DNA of 22,069 nucleotides from positions 1 through 22,069 of the forward strand of contig JAKLLJ010000016.1 in the NCBI GenBank assembly GCA_023150215.1, written 5' to 3'. Source of the stretch: Thauera sp. Lineage in GTDB: Bacteria; Pseudomonadota; Gammaproteobacteria; Burkholderiales; Rhodocyclaceae. Numbering within the stretch: position 1 is the stretch's first letter; every line of letters starts with the position of its first letter. The notes beneath the pieces are model-generated. The model saw nothing but the letters and a program-made list of their open reading frames with translations, did no database searches and was not told where the DNA came from. This document shows, in pieces, positions 14,843 through 22,069 of this stretch. The position numbers and the translations under genes were made by a program.

Positions 14843-14878
14843 TTCGATCACGGGAGCGAAGAGGTGGCGCCAGTGTAG

Positions 14879-14906
14879 ATCATTTTTCTATATTGTAGAT
14901 TGTCAA
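14879..14906 (-). promoter_or_regulatory. Candidate phnR promoter
   Basis: On the minus strand, TTGACA (14906-14901) is followed after 16 bases by AATGAT (14884-14879). The -35 box lies in the centre of the palindrome, so operator binding would block it. Confidence 0.5.
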
Positions 14907-14921
14907 CAATCTGCAATATAG
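14888..14921. promoter_or_regulatory. 34-bp palindrome, probable PhnR operator
   Basis: Arms of 16 bases (14888-14903 and 14906-14921) around a CA centre match at 15 of 16 positions; the left arm is CTATATTGTAGATTGT. The core TTGT-CA-ACAA resembles FadR-subfamily GntR sites. It sits between divergent phnR and phnS. Binding by PhnR is inference from position and motif. Confidence 0.8.
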
Positions 14922-15021
14922 GGCGACTAAGCTGCGTCCAGTCTAGTCGGGCGCCTTGAACTTCACGTGACAGGAACAGGCTCGACACGCTGCCTCGCCC
15001 CATTCATCCAGGAGATCCCGC

Positions 15022-16053
15022 ATGACGCTGAAACGCCTTGCCCAAAGCCTCGCCGCCCTCGGCCTCGCACTGTCCGTGGCGCTGCCTGCCCACGCCGACA
15101 AGACGGTGCTCAACGTCTACACCGCGCTGGAAACCGACCAGTTGAAGGCCTATCAGGAGGCCTTCAACAAGCAGCACCCGGACATCGAGATCAAGTGGAC
15201 GCGCGACTCGACCGGCATCATCACCGCCAAGCTGCTCGCCGAGAAGAACAAGCCGGTGGCCGACGTCATCATGGGCGTGGCGGCCTCGAGCATGGTGGTG
15301 TTCGATCGCGAGCACATGCTCCAGCCCTACGCGCCGCAGAACCTGAAGGCGATCAATCCGAAGTTCCGTGACGCCGCCAGCCCGCCGAAGTGGGTGGGCA
15401 TGGACGTCTGGGGCGCGGCCGTCTGCTACAACGTGGCCGAGATGCAGAAGCAGGGCCTGCCGCGCATCGAGAGCTGGAAGGATCTGCTCAAGCCCGAGTT
15501 CAAGGGCAAGGTGGTGATGCCCAACCCGAACTCGTCGGGCACGGGTTTCCTCGACGTCACCGCCTGGCTGCAGCTCTTCGGCGAGAAAGACGGCTGGGCT
15601 TACATGGACAAGCTGCACGACAACGTCGCCGTCTATACCCATTCCGGCTCCAAGCCCTGCGTGATGGCCGGTGCGGGCGAGTTCCCGGTCGGCATCTCGT
15701 TCGAATACCGCGCCAATACCGTGCGCGAGAAGGGCGCGCCGATCGATGTCATCTTCCCGAGCGAAGGCCTGGGCTGGGACCTCGAGGCGCTTGCCATCGT
15801 CAAGGACACGCCGCGCATCGAAGCCGCGCGCAAGCTCGCCGACTGGGCGGCGACCCGCGAGGCGAACGAGCTCTACGCCAAGAACTTCGCGGTGGTTGCG
15901 ATCCCGGGCATCGCCACCCGCCTCAAGCACGTTCCGAATGACTACGAGCAGCGCCTGGTGAAGAACGACTTCGCCTGGATGGCGCAGAACCGCGACGCCA
16001 TCCTGGCCGAGTGGCAGAAGCGCTACGCGAACAAGTCCGAAGCGAAGAAGTAA
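15022..16053 (+). CDS. phnS: 2-aminoethylphosphonate ABC transporter, periplasmic binding protein
   Basis: The 343-residue protein begins with a clear signal peptide (residues 1-25: Lys/Arg, a hydrophobic core, cleavage after LPAHA), then DKTVLNVYTALETDQLKAYQEAF. This is the start of the iron/AEP-type binding-protein family. Further family stretches are IKWTRDSTGIITAKLLAEKNKPVADV, GMDVWGAAVCYN, FKGKVVMPNPNSSGTGFLDV and FSYE-type sequence GISFEYRANTV. It captures AEP in the periplasm for PhnT/PhnU; specificity is inferred from the phnW and phnX genes in the same operon. ATG 15022 has AGGAG at 15011-15015. It is the first gene of the plus-strand operon, and a 10-bp hairpin follows before phnT, which commonly lets the binding protein be made in excess. 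Confidence 0.92.
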   Translation: MTLKRLAQSLAALGLALSVALPAHADKTVLNVYTALETDQLKAYQEAFNKQHPDIEIKWTRDSTGIITAKLLAEKNKPVADVIMGVAASSMVVFDREHMLQPYAPQNLKAINPKFRDAASPPKWVGMDVWGAAVCYNVAEMQKQGLPRIESWKDLLKPEFKGKVVMPNPNSSGTGFLDVTAWLQLFGEKDGWAYMDKLHDNVAVYTHSGSKPCVMAGAGEFPVGISFEYRANTVREKGAPIDVIFPSEGLGWDLEALAIVKDTPRIEAARKLADWAATREANELYAKNFAVVAIPGIATRLKHVPNDYEQRLVKNDFAWMAQNRDAILAEWQKRYANKSEAKK

Positions 16054-16067
16054 GTCCTCGTCCGTCA

Positions 16068-16100
16068 CGTCGCCCCGGCGGTCACTCCGTCGGGGCGACG
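16068..16100 (+). other. Intra-operon stem-loop between phnS and phnT
   Basis: CGTCGCCCCG (16068-16077) pairs perfectly with CGGGGCGACG (16091-16100). Only a short CTTGTC follows, not a T run, so it more likely stabilises the phnS mRNA or gives partial termination. Confidence 0.65.
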
Positions 16101-16122
16101 CTTGTCATTCCCGGAATTGCAC

Positions 16123-17202
16123 ATGGCGCATCTTGAAATTCGAAACCTGAGCAAGCACTTCGGGGCCTTCGTCGCGCTCGAACAGGTCAACCTGGCGGTC
16201 GAGCGCGGCGAATTCCTGGTGCTGCTCGGGCCGTCCGGCTGCGGCAAGACCACGCTGTTGCGCGCGATCGCCGGTCTTGAGCGGCAGGACGCCGGGCAGA
16301 TCTTTCACGGCGGCGAGGAGATCTCCGCGCGCTCGCCTGCGCTGCGCGACTACGGCATCGTTTTCCAGTCCTACGCGCTGTTTCCGAACCTCACCGTCGC
16401 CGGCAACGTCGCCTACGGCTTGAAGAGCCGCAAGGCCGATCGGGGTGTGGGGCGCGAAGGTGTACGCCGGCGCGTGGTCGAGATGCTCGCGCTGGTCGGG
16501 TTGCCGGGAATCGAGCACAAATATCCCGCCCAGCTCTCGGGTGGCCAGCAGCAGCGCGTCGCCTTGGCGCGCGCGCTGGCGACCTCACCCGACCTGCTGC
16601 TGCTCGACGAGCCCCTGTCGGCGCTCGACGCGATCGAGCGCGTGCGCCTGCGCGCCGAGATCCGCCATCTGCAAACCCGGCTGGGGGTGACCACCATCAT
16701 GGTGACGCACGACCAGGAAGAGGCGCTGGCGATGGCCGACCGCATCGTGGTCATGAAGAGCGGCCGCATCCAGCAGGTCGGCGGCCCGCAGGACATCTAT
16801 CGCGCACCGGCCAACGATTTCGTCGCCGACTTCATCGGGCGCGGCAACCTGATCGAGGGACCGGCAGTGGGCGAGCGTCATGTCCGCTTCGGCAAGCTCA
16901 TGCTGCGTTGTGCCGAACCCCTGTCGCCCGGTCGTGCGCATCGGTTCTATGTGCGCCCCGAGGACATCTGCCTGTACGACACCCTGGACCAGCGCGAGAA
17001 CAGCTTTTACGCATACGTGCAGAAGCACGAGTTCCTCGGCGCCTACTCGCTGGTGACCTTGCGCACCCACGACCTGGCGGAACAGCCGCTGGTGGCGCAG
17101 TTCTCAAGCAACTACCTCGCAGGGCGGCCGATCGCCGCCGGCGCCACCGTGCGCGTCGGCATCCCGCCCGAGCACCTGCGTCCGCTGCCGGAGCCGGCAT
17201 GA
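16123..17202 (+). CDS. phnT: 2-aminoethylphosphonate ABC transporter, ATP-binding protein
   Basis: The ATPase of the AEP importer has 359 residues. The nucleotide-binding domain shows Walker A GPSGCGKTT (36-44), the Q-loop region FQSYALFPNLTVAGNVAYGL, the ABC signature LSGGQQQR (138-145), Walker B LLLLDEP with DEP at 162-164, and the switch His in MVTHDQEEAL. A C-terminal regulatory domain of the TOBE type follows (about 245-355: IGRGNLIEGPAV, FYVRPEDICLYD, VRVGIPPEHL). ATG 16123 gives the family N-terminus MAHLEIRNLSKHFG; no strong ribosome site is seen. The stop overlaps the start of phnU (ATGA at 17199-17202), so the two are translationally coupled. The AEP assignment rests on the operon, not on the ATPase itself. 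Confidence 0.92.
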   Translation: MAHLEIRNLSKHFGAFVALEQVNLAVERGEFLVLLGPSGCGKTTLLRAIAGLERQDAGQIFHGGEEISARSPALRDYGIVFQSYALFPNLTVAGNVAYGLKSRKADRGVGREGVRRRVVEMLALVGLPGIEHKYPAQLSGGQQQRVALARALATSPDLLLLDEPLSALDAIERVRLRAEIRHLQTRLGVTTIMVTHDQEEALAMADRIVVMKSGRIQQVGGPQDIYRAPANDFVADFIGRGNLIEGPAVGERHVRFGKLMLRCAEPLSPGRAHRFYVRPEDICLYDTLDQRENSFYAYVQKHEFLGAYSLVTLRTHDLAEQPLVAQFSSNYLAGRPIAAGATVRVGIPPEHLRPLPEPA

Positions 17203-18902
17203 CGCGACGCACCCTGTCACTGCCTTGGCTGGGCGAGGGCCAGACGACGAGCGAGCGGCTGAGTACCGGGCTGCTCATCGGCGCTGCGTTCTTGTTGTGC
17301 GTGTTCCTGATCCTGCCGCTAGGCGTGCTGCTGATGGGCAGCCTGTTCGATGATGCGGGCGAGTTCAGCCTCGTGCGCTTCATCGAATTTGCCGCCACGC
17401 CCGGCATGGGCCGGGCGGTCTGGAATACGATCTGGGTCGCGCTCGTCGTCACGGTCATTACCGTGCCGTTGGCCTTTCTCTACGCCTACGCCATCCAGCG
17501 CGCCTGTCTGCCGCTGCGCGGGGTGTGGCGGATCGTCGGGCTGTCCGCTTTGCTCGGACCCTCGCTGGTGGGGGCGATCTCCTTCATCCAGTGGTTCGGC
17601 ACCCAGGGCGTGCTCAAGAGCTGGCTGGGCGACAGCTCGGTGTACGGCCCGATCGGCATCATCCTCTCGACCGTGTATGCGAGCTTCCCGCATGCGCTGA
17701 TGATCCTGGTGGTCGCGCTCGCCACCGCCGACGCGCGCCTGTTCGAGGCCGCCGAGGCGCTGTCGGCCTCGCGCTGGCGCAAGTTCGTCACCGTGACGCT
17801 GCCGAGCGCGCGCTACGGACTGATCAGCGCCGCGCTGGTGGTGTTCTCCTACTCGGTGAGCGAGTTCGGCATCCCCAAGGTGATCGGCGGCAACTTTCCC
17901 GTGCTCGCGGTCGAGGTGTATGTGCAGGTCGTCGGCATGCACAACTTCGGTCGCGGCGCGGTAGTCGCGCTGCTGCTCCTGCTGCCGGTGCTGGTCGCCT
18001 TCATCGTCGACTGGCGCATCCAGCGCAAGCAGCAGGCGAGCCTCACCGCGCGTGCCGTGCCCTATGTGCCGCGCCCGGACTGGCGCCGCGACCTGCCGCT
18101 GCTCGCCTACTGCGTGCTGGTGAGCGTGGCGATGCTGGGCGTGCTGGGCATGGCGGCCTACACATCCTTGGTCAAGTTCTGGCCGTACAACCTCGAGCTC
18201 TCGCTCACCCATTACCGCTACGGGCTTGCCGAGGCGGGCGTGCTCGATGCCTACCTCAACAGCTTGAAGATCGCCGGTCTGACCACGCTGGTCGGTACGC
18301 CCTTCATCTTCCTGGTGGCCTACCTGCTGGAGAAGAACCGCTCCGGCCCGGCCTGGCTGCGCCCGCTGGTCCAGGGCGCGGCAGCGCTGCCGATGGGCGT
18401 GCCGGGGCTGGTGCTGGGCATCGGCTACATCCTGTTCTTCAACCACCCGTCGAACCCGCTCAACGGCTTGTACCAGACGTTGGCGATCATGGTGATCGCC
18501 AATGTGGTGCATTACTACACCTCCTGCCACCTGACCGCGCTGACCGCGCTCAAGAGCATCGACCGCGAGTTCGAATCGGTGTCGGCCTCGCTGAAGGTGT
18601 CGCAGTTCGTGACCCTGTGGCGGGTGACCCTGCCGGTGTGCCTGCCGGCGGTACTCGAGATCGCGCGCTACCTCTTCATCAACGCGATGACCACCGTGTC
18701 CGCGCTGGTCTTCCTGTACTCGCCCGAGACCCTGCCGGCCTCGGTCTCGATCCTGAACCTGGACGAGGCGGGCGAGCTCGGACCGGCCGCTGCGATGGCC
18801 ACGCTGATCGTGATCACCTGTGCGCTGGTCAGCCTCGCGTACTCGCTACTGACCCACTTCCTGTTCCGTCGCCAGCAGGCGTGGCGGAGCCCGTCCCGAT
18901 AA
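17199..18902 (+). CDS. phnU: 2-aminoethylphosphonate ABC transporter, double-length permease
   Basis: The permease has 567 residues with two fused membrane domains, about 12 hydrophobic segments. Each half carries an EAA-type loop that contacts the ATPase: FEAAEALSASRWRKFVTVTLP in the first and FESVSASLKVSQFVTLWRVTLP in the second. This fused form (as in FbpB-type iron permeases) replaces the separate PhnU and PhnV subunits of Salmonella, so one chain can form the whole channel. ATG 17199 overlaps the phnT stop by four bases. The longer open frame from 16908 lies inside phnT and is rejected. phnW begins 21 bases after the stop. The permease class is secure; the substrate is inferred from phnW and phnX. 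Confidence 0.92.
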   Translation: MTRRTLSLPWLGEGQTTSERLSTGLLIGAAFLLCVFLILPLGVLLMGSLFDDAGEFSLVRFIEFAATPGMGRAVWNTIWVALVVTVITVPLAFLYAYAIQRACLPLRGVWRIVGLSALLGPSLVGAISFIQWFGTQGVLKSWLGDSSVYGPIGIILSTVYASFPHALMILVVALATADARLFEAAEALSASRWRKFVTVTLPSARYGLISAALVVFSYSVSEFGIPKVIGGNFPVLAVEVYVQVVGMHNFGRGAVVALLLLLPVLVAFIVDWRIQRKQQASLTARAVPYVPRPDWRRDLPLLAYCVLVSVAMLGVLGMAAYTSLVKFWPYNLELSLTHYRYGLAEAGVLDAYLNSLKIAGLTTLVGTPFIFLVAYLLEKNRSGPAWLRPLVQGAAALPMGVPGLVLGIGYILFFNHPSNPLNGLYQTLAIMVIANVVHYYTSCHLTALTALKSIDREFESVSASLKVSQFVTLWRVTLPVCLPAVLEIARYLFINAMTTVSALVFLYSPETLPASVSILNLDEAGELGPAAAMATLIVITCALVSLAYSLLTHFLFRRQQAWRSPSR

Positions 18903-18923
18903 AGATCCTGGAGCATTCGTTTC

Positions 18924-20042
18924 ATGTATTCGACCGATCGCGATCCCCTGCTGCTGACCCCCGGCCCGCTCACCACGTCCCTGCGCACCAAGCAGGCGAT
19001 GCTGCACGACTGGGGGTCGTGGGATGCAGCCTTCAACCGCGTCACCGGCGAGTTGTGCGGGCAGCTCGTGGACATCGTCCATGGCGTCGACACCCACGTC
19101 TGTGTCCCGCTGCAGGGCTCGGGCACCTTCGCGGTCGAGGCCGCGCTCGGGACCCTGGTGCCCCGCCAGGGCAAGGTGCTGGTGCCGAACAACGGCGCGT
19201 ATTGCGCCCGCATCGTCCGCATCCTCGGCTACCTGGGGCGCGAGGCCGTCGAGCTGCCGTTCGCCGAGGATTGCCCCGCCGACCCCGCTGCGATCGAAGC
19301 AGCCCTGGCGGCCGACCCGGCCATCACGCACGTGGCGCAGGTGCACTGCGAGACCGGGACCGGCATCCTCAATCCCCTCGCCGAGATCGCCGCCGTGGTT
19401 GCACGCCAAGGGCGCGGCCTGATCGTCGATGCGATGAGCTCCTTCGGCGCCATCGACATCGATCTGCGTTCGATGCCGATCGATGCGGTGATCGCCGCAT
19501 CGGGCAAGTGCCTCGAAGGCGTTCCCGGCATGGGTTTCGTGGTCGCGCGTCGGGCGGCCCTGGAAGCCTCGGCGGGCAACTGCCATTCGCTGGCGATGGA
19601 CCTGCACGATCAATGGACCTACATGCAGAAGACCACCCAGTGGCGCTTCACGCCGCCCACGCACGTGGTGGTCGCCCTGCATGAGGCGCTGGCGCAATAC
19701 CGCGAGGAGGGCGGGCTGGCCGTGCGCGGCGCGCGCTACGCGCGCAACTGCGCGGCACTCGTGGATGGCATGCGGGACCTCGGGCTCAGGCCTTTCCTGG
19801 CGGCCGCGGTGCAGGCGCCGATCATCGTCACCTTCCATGCGCCCGCGCACCCCGCCTACGACTTCAGGGCCTTCTACGAGCGCGTGCGCGCGCGCGGTTT
19901 CATCCTCTATCCGGGCAAGCTGACGCAGGTCGAAACCTTCCGCATCGGCTGCATCGGTGCCCTGGATGCGCGCGACCTCGAGAAGGTCGTGGCGGCAGTG
20001 GGTGACAGCCTGCGCGAACTCGGCATCGTCGGCGGCGAGTGA
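18924..20042 (+). CDS. phnW: 2-aminoethylphosphonate--pyruvate transaminase
   Basis: PhnW moves the amino group of AEP to pyruvate, giving phosphonoacetaldehyde and alanine; it uses pyridoxal phosphate. The 372 residues are the usual length. Family stretches are LLLTPGPLTTSLRTKQAML at the start, QGSGTFAVEAAL (cofactor phosphate region), VHCETGTGILNPL, IVDAMSSFGAI, and the cofactor lysine Lys195 in ASGKCLEGVPGMGFV. The C-terminus has YPGKLTQVETFRIGCIG, typical of substrate phosphonate binding. ATG 18924 has GGAG at 18910-18913. It lies between the permease gene and phnX, the next enzyme of the pathway. The assignment is very secure. Confidence 0.97.
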   Translation: MYSTDRDPLLLTPGPLTTSLRTKQAMLHDWGSWDAAFNRVTGELCGQLVDIVHGVDTHVCVPLQGSGTFAVEAALGTLVPRQGKVLVPNNGAYCARIVRILGYLGREAVELPFAEDCPADPAAIEAALAADPAITHVAQVHCETGTGILNPLAEIAAVVARQGRGLIVDAMSSFGAIDIDLRSMPIDAVIAASGKCLEGVPGMGFVVARRAALEASAGNCHSLAMDLHDQWTYMQKTTQWRFTPPTHVVVALHEALAQYREEGGLAVRGARYARNCAALVDGMRDLGLRPFLAAAVQAPIIVTFHAPAHPAYDFRAFYERVRARGFILYPGKLTQVETFRIGCIGALDARDLEKVVAAVGDSLRELGIVGGE

Positions 20043-20134
20043 AGGGGCGCTCGACCGCGCGCCTGCGCAGCGACGCGCGCGGGCAGCTCATCCGCCTGGG
20101 CGATCACACAATCATCAACAAGGAGCTCATGCAC

Positions 20135-20947
20135 ATGCAGCATCAACTCGAAGCGGTGATCTTCGACTGGGCCGGCACGACGGTCGATTTCGGCTCATTC
20201 GCCCCCACGCAGATCTTCGTGGATGCCTTCAAGCAGGCGTTCGATTTCGACCTCGCGCTCGCGGAGGCCCGGGGGCCGATGGGGCTGGGCAAGTGGCAGC
20301 ACATCGAGGCGCTCGGCGCGGACCCCGTCATCGGCGCGCGCTGGCAGGCCCGCTTCGGCCGCCCGATGAGTCATGAGGACATCGACCATCTCTACCGCAC
20401 CTTCCTGCCCTTGCAGGTCGAGCGCGTCGCCGCCCATGCGGACCTGATTCCCGGAACGCTGCAGACGATTGCGGCCCTGCGCGAGCGGGGCATGAAGCTC
20501 GGCTCGACCACCGGTTACCCGCGCCAGGTGATGGAGCGGCTGATCGTGGCTGCACGGGACAAGGGATATGTCCCCGATTGCATCGTGTGTGCCGACGACC
20601 TGGAGGCCGGTGCCCGCCCGGGGCCCTGGATGGCCTTGCAGTGCGTCCTCGCGCTCGGCATCGGGCGCGTTGCCCATTGCGTGAAGGTGGACGACACGGT
20701 GCCGGGGATCGCGGAGGGCATCAACGCGGGGATGTGGACCGTCGGCCTGGCGCTGTCGGGGAGCCCGGCCGGCTTGACCCTGGCCGAGTACCTGTCGGCA
20801 ACCGCAGCGCAACGGTGCGAGGTCCGGGAACGCGTAACACCGGCCTTCGTCGACGCGGGTGCGCATTTCGTCATCGACACGATCGCCGATCTCGTCCCGG
20901 TGCTCGACGAGATCGAGGCGCGCCTGAGCCGGGGCGAGCGCCCTTGA
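20135..20947 (+). CDS. phnX: Phosphonoacetaldehyde hydrolase
   Basis: PhnX, a HAD-superfamily enzyme also called phosphonatase, splits the C-P bond of phosphonoacetaldehyde into acetaldehyde and phosphate. The 270-residue protein has the nucleophile Asp11 in FDWAGTTVDFGSFAPTQIF, the Schiff-base Lys53 in MGLGKWQHIEAL, the GSTTGYPRQVM segment, and KVDDTVPGIAEGINAGMW near the metal-binding end. I chose ATG 20135 because AGGAG (20121-20125) is nine bases upstream and the N-terminus then matches the family; ATG 20129 is too close to it. The frame stays open upstream to a GTG that overlaps the phnW stop (20039), which would add 32 unlikely residues. It is the last gene of the operon; no plus-strand terminator was recognised after it. 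Confidence 0.96.
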   Translation: MQHQLEAVIFDWAGTTVDFGSFAPTQIFVDAFKQAFDFDLALAEARGPMGLGKWQHIEALGADPVIGARWQARFGRPMSHEDIDHLYRTFLPLQVERVAAHADLIPGTLQTIAALRERGMKLGSTTGYPRQVMERLIVAARDKGYVPDCIVCADDLEAGARPGPWMALQCVLALGIGRVAHCVKVDDTVPGIAEGINAGMWTVGLALSGSPAGLTLAEYLSATAAQRCEVRERVTPAFVDAGAHFVIDTIADLVPVLDEIEARLSRGERP

Positions 20948-21023
20948 GCCCGTCGTCGTCGCGCAAAGGCGTTTGACGGCTCACGACCGTTCGCACAAGA
21001 CCGCACACCGCGTGGACGATGCC

Positions 21024-21055
21024 CAAAACCCGGTCGCCATCATTGCTGACCGGGC
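21024..21055 (-). terminator. Terminator for the metallophosphoesterase gene
   Basis: CCCGGTC (21029-21035) pairs with GACCGGG (21048-21054). On the minus strand the hairpin is followed by TTTT (the AAAA at 21025-21028). It lies about 135 bases after the minus-strand stop codon and could also slow the converging phn transcript. Confidence 0.65.
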
Positions 21056-21190
21056 TGCGCGCCCACCCGCGCTGCGAGCAAGGGCGTGGTGTCCAAGGCA
21101 GCCTGCTGGTCGGTCGCCCGTCCCTGATGCGTTCGATGCGAAGCGTCGGTCCGCCGCGAGTCCGGCCCGGCGGCTGAGACCGCCTTGTGC

Positions 21191-22024
21191 TCAGGCGCGC
21201 TCCGGTTGTATGGCTGTGACCGCCTTGCGCACGAAGACTCGGTCCGGGCGCGCGAAGTCCCACTGCTCGATGAGGCAGCATCCGCCCGTCTCGGGCCCGC
21301 GCTGCGCGCGCTTGCCCCCTGCGCCGGCGGCCTGGCCCCAGCGCAGGATGTTCACCGAATTGGGCACATCAGGGCGTGTGCGCCACGAGACCGCGGTGCC
21401 GGCCTGGAGCACCCACAGTCGCCGCGCCAGACCGTGCGGAGCCAGCGCGTAGGGCAGATGGATGTGTCCGCCGAGCACGAGGTCGGCCCCGGCGGCCGAC
21501 CATGCCCGCAGGGCGGCAGGGTGATTGCGCAACAGGCTCGCACGATCCTCAGCCTGGCTTGCCGCCGCAGGGTGGTGCGCCACGACCATGCGCAACTGCT
21601 GCGGGCTGGCGGCGGCCAGCAGGCGGGCGACACGATCGATCTGCGCCGCGGACACCTCGCCGTTCTTGTGCCGCCACGCCCGCGTGGTGTTGACACCGAT
21701 GACGAGCAGATCCGGCGCCGAATGCACGGGCTCGAGATCCGCCCCGAACACCGTGGCGTAGCGCGCATAGGGGTGGTTCAGGCGGGCCCAAAGGTCGAAC
21801 AGGGCAATGTCGTGGTTGCCCGGCACCGCCAGAACCGGTGCCCCCAGCCGGTCGACGAAGGCCTTTGCGGCACGAAACTGTGCGGGCCGCGCACGCTGCG
21901 TGATGTCACCCGATAGCACCACCAGGTGTGGGCGCTGTTGAACTGCCAGGGCGATCAGGGCCTCGACCACCCATGGCTGTTCGGTGCCGAAATGGGTGTC
22001 GGCGATGTGCAGCAGGACACTCAT
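21191..22024 (-). CDS. Metallophosphoesterase (calcineurin-like, CpdA-type)
   Basis: The 277-residue protein has the full dimetal phosphoesterase signature in order: DTH (Asp9, His11), GD (Asp40 in LSGDITQRA), GNHD (Asn70, His71, Asp72), His150 in VVAHHP, and GGHIH with His187 and His189. Relatives include cyclic-nucleotide phosphodiesterases (CpdA) and many phosphoesterases of unknown substrate. No signal peptide is seen, so it is cytosolic. ATG 22024 gives MSVLLHIADTHFG, a typical family start. The gene converges on the phn operon and is probably independent of it. A phosphonate role is not supported by anything but proximity. The C-terminal 40 residues (with GAGGKRAQRGPETGGCC) look variable. 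Confidence 0.92.
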   Translation of the reverse strand: MSVLLHIADTHFGTEQPWVVEALIALAVQQRPHLVVLSGDITQRARPAQFRAAKAFVDRLGAPVLAVPGNHDIALFDLWARLNHPYARYATVFGADLEPVHSAPDLLVIGVNTTRAWRHKNGEVSAAQIDRVARLLAAASPQQLRMVVAHHPAAASQAEDRASLLRNHPAALRAWSAAGADLVLGGHIHLPYALAPHGLARRLWVLQAGTAVSWRTRPDVPNSVNILRWGQAAGAGGKRAQRGPETGGCCLIEQWDFARPDRVFVRKAVTAIQPERA

Positions 22025-22069
22025 GGTGCAGCCTCGGGCATGTTTGCCGCACCCGCTGCGCCAGTCGCC

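Noticed and set aside
17319..18530. Minus-strand open frame of 403 codons opposite phnU
   Set aside because: It is His/Gln/Arg-rich antisense shadow of a conserved permease.
20948..21190. Possible small gene between phnX and the metallophosphoesterase
   Set aside because: Open frames there are Arg/Pro-rich, lack ribosome sites and overlap the minus-strand terminator.

Overview
The window looks like a high-G+C betaproteobacterial chromosome, most probably Rhodocyclales (Thauera / Azoarcus / Aromatoleum type). The basis is the strong G+C bias, an AcnB C-terminus and HupB of proteobacterial type, a PHA phasin, a BenE-type benzoate carrier and a Burkholderia-style 2-aminoethylphosphonate (AEP) locus. 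The genus is an inference from gene content.

Layout. (1) 1-1070: 3' end of acnB and its terminator. (2) 1229-4278: a decayed accessory block. It holds a ccdA-like antitoxin remnant, about 20 codons of ccdB, and a PLD-nuclease/SF2-helicase/DUF3427 gene with a large internal deletion and frameshift. (3) 4445-5128: hupB with a near-consensus promoter, tRNA-Val(TAC), a terminator and an inverted pair of REP-like repeats. (4) 5288-8081: an HPP-CBS membrane protein, a small cupin, and a Cys-rich DUF3079 mini-protein overlapping an ATP-grasp ligase gene. (5) 8114-8930: a phasin gene with a strong promoter flanked by two TGC-N3-GCA sites, then a terminator. (6) 9067-12073: a BenE-family carrier, two identical tandem tRNA-Val(CAC) genes with promoter and terminator, and a SulP transporter whose N-terminal part is missing just after that terminator. 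(7) 12190-13237: a decayed DoxX-like C-terminus and an intact DODA-type extradiol dioxygenase. (8) 13249-20947: the AEP locus. phnR and an EamA membrane protein run on the minus strand; phnS-phnT-phnU-phnW-phnX run on the plus strand. A 34-bp near-perfect palindrome lies between them. (9) 21191-22024 minus: a metallophosphoesterase with its own terminator.

The AEP locus is the best-defined system. AEP should be captured by PhnS and imported by PhnT with the double-length permease PhnU. PhnW transaminates it to phosphonoacetaldehyde and PhnX cleaves that to acetaldehyde and phosphate. The palindrome is the likely PhnR operator. No C-P lyase genes are visible. The most unusual features are the three scars (the ccdAB/helicase block, the beheaded sulP after the tRNA-Val pair, and the DoxX remnant) and the coupling of the Cys-rich mini-protein gene to the ATP-grasp gene. 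I see no CRISPR array, complete insertion sequence, phage module or rRNA.
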